Position numbers and translations under genes: made by a program | DNA from: a virus | Strand: one strand, 5' to 3' | IMG/VR virus record: IMGVR_UViG_3300028920_000060 | Span: 1-64,000 of that record | DNA: 64,000 nucleotides | Notes under the pieces: model-generated | Databases searched by the model: none | Seen by the model: the letters and a program-made list of their open reading frames with translations, nothing else | Told to the model about the DNA's origin: nothing | Shown here: piece by piece, positions 63,970-64,000 of the stretch | How the letters are laid out: every line of letters starts with the position of its first letter | Position numbering within the stretch: the stretch's first letter is position 1

Positions 63970-64000
63970 ACCTTTACTCTTTAAACCAGCAGATGTAACA

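Overview
The window is a 64 kb stretch of a large contractile-tailed bacteriophage (myovirus) genome. Every gene I can support lies on the minus strand, so transcription runs from the right edge (64000) to the left edge (1). Most genes touch or overlap by a few bases (ATGA or TAATG junctions) and carry Shine-Dalgarno sites. The only intergenic gaps above about 70 bases lie around the capsid genes, near 40.4 kb and near 48.75 kb. I see no tRNA, rRNA, integrase, repressor or host gene, and the host cannot be named from the sequence. The DNA is AT-rich overall, with clearly GC-richer segments at about 25.8-28.4 kb and 43.1-45.9 kb.

Layout in transcription order: (1) 64.0-57.2 kb: large charged, coiled-coil or low-complexity proteins, one with a DUF192 domain and one with a zinc ribbon and an SH3-like segment, plus a CxxC/HxxxH protein that may be the small terminase. 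(2) 57.2-48.8 kb: terminase large subunit, a helical protein, an 891-residue protein joining a HAD phosphatase-like domain to an inorganic-pyrophosphatase-like domain, a zinc ribbon protein and the portal. (3) 48.7-43.1 kb: a 38-residue Lys/Asp-rich gene, a fused prohead protease and scaffold with inserted cysteine pairs, a decoration-like protein, the major capsid protein and a second small head protein, with GC-rich stem-loops between them. (4) 43.1-40.0 kb: a gene that seems to be interrupted near its 5' end by a 246-base segment carrying an IscB-type RRXRR/PLMP-like peptide, then small membrane proteins that may act in lysis. (5) 40.0-21.3 kb: fibre and surface-decoration region with a 2696-residue collagen-like protein made of about 790 G-X-T triplets, a second collagen-bearing protein, and enzymes for surface glycans (two methyltransferases, a GT4-GT2-TPR glycosyltransferase, a sulfotransferase). 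(6) 21.3-18.1 kb: Ig-like and neck/tail-completion proteins. (7) 18.1-1 kb: sheath, three paralogous tail-tube proteins, two tail-assembly chaperones joined by a -1 frameshift signal, tape measure, hub, spike, gp25-like wedge, baseplate J and fibre-like proteins.

The genes fit one job: building and packaging a large virion. Portal, protease-scaffold, capsid and terminase make and fill the head. Sheath, tube, tape measure and baseplate make the tail. The 21-42 kb region builds and probably chemically decorates long surface fibres.

The observations most worth following are: the split gene with the RRXRR element and stem-loop leader at 42.75-43.05 kb; the giant Thr-rich collagen next to a glycosylation, sulfation and methylation cassette; a complete -1 frameshift signal (A7 heptamer, 5-base spacer, 12-bp perfect stem) at 13.4 kb; the HAD-InPase fusion; and a recurring [K/R]-x-A-Q motif that might mark prohead protease cleavage sites.
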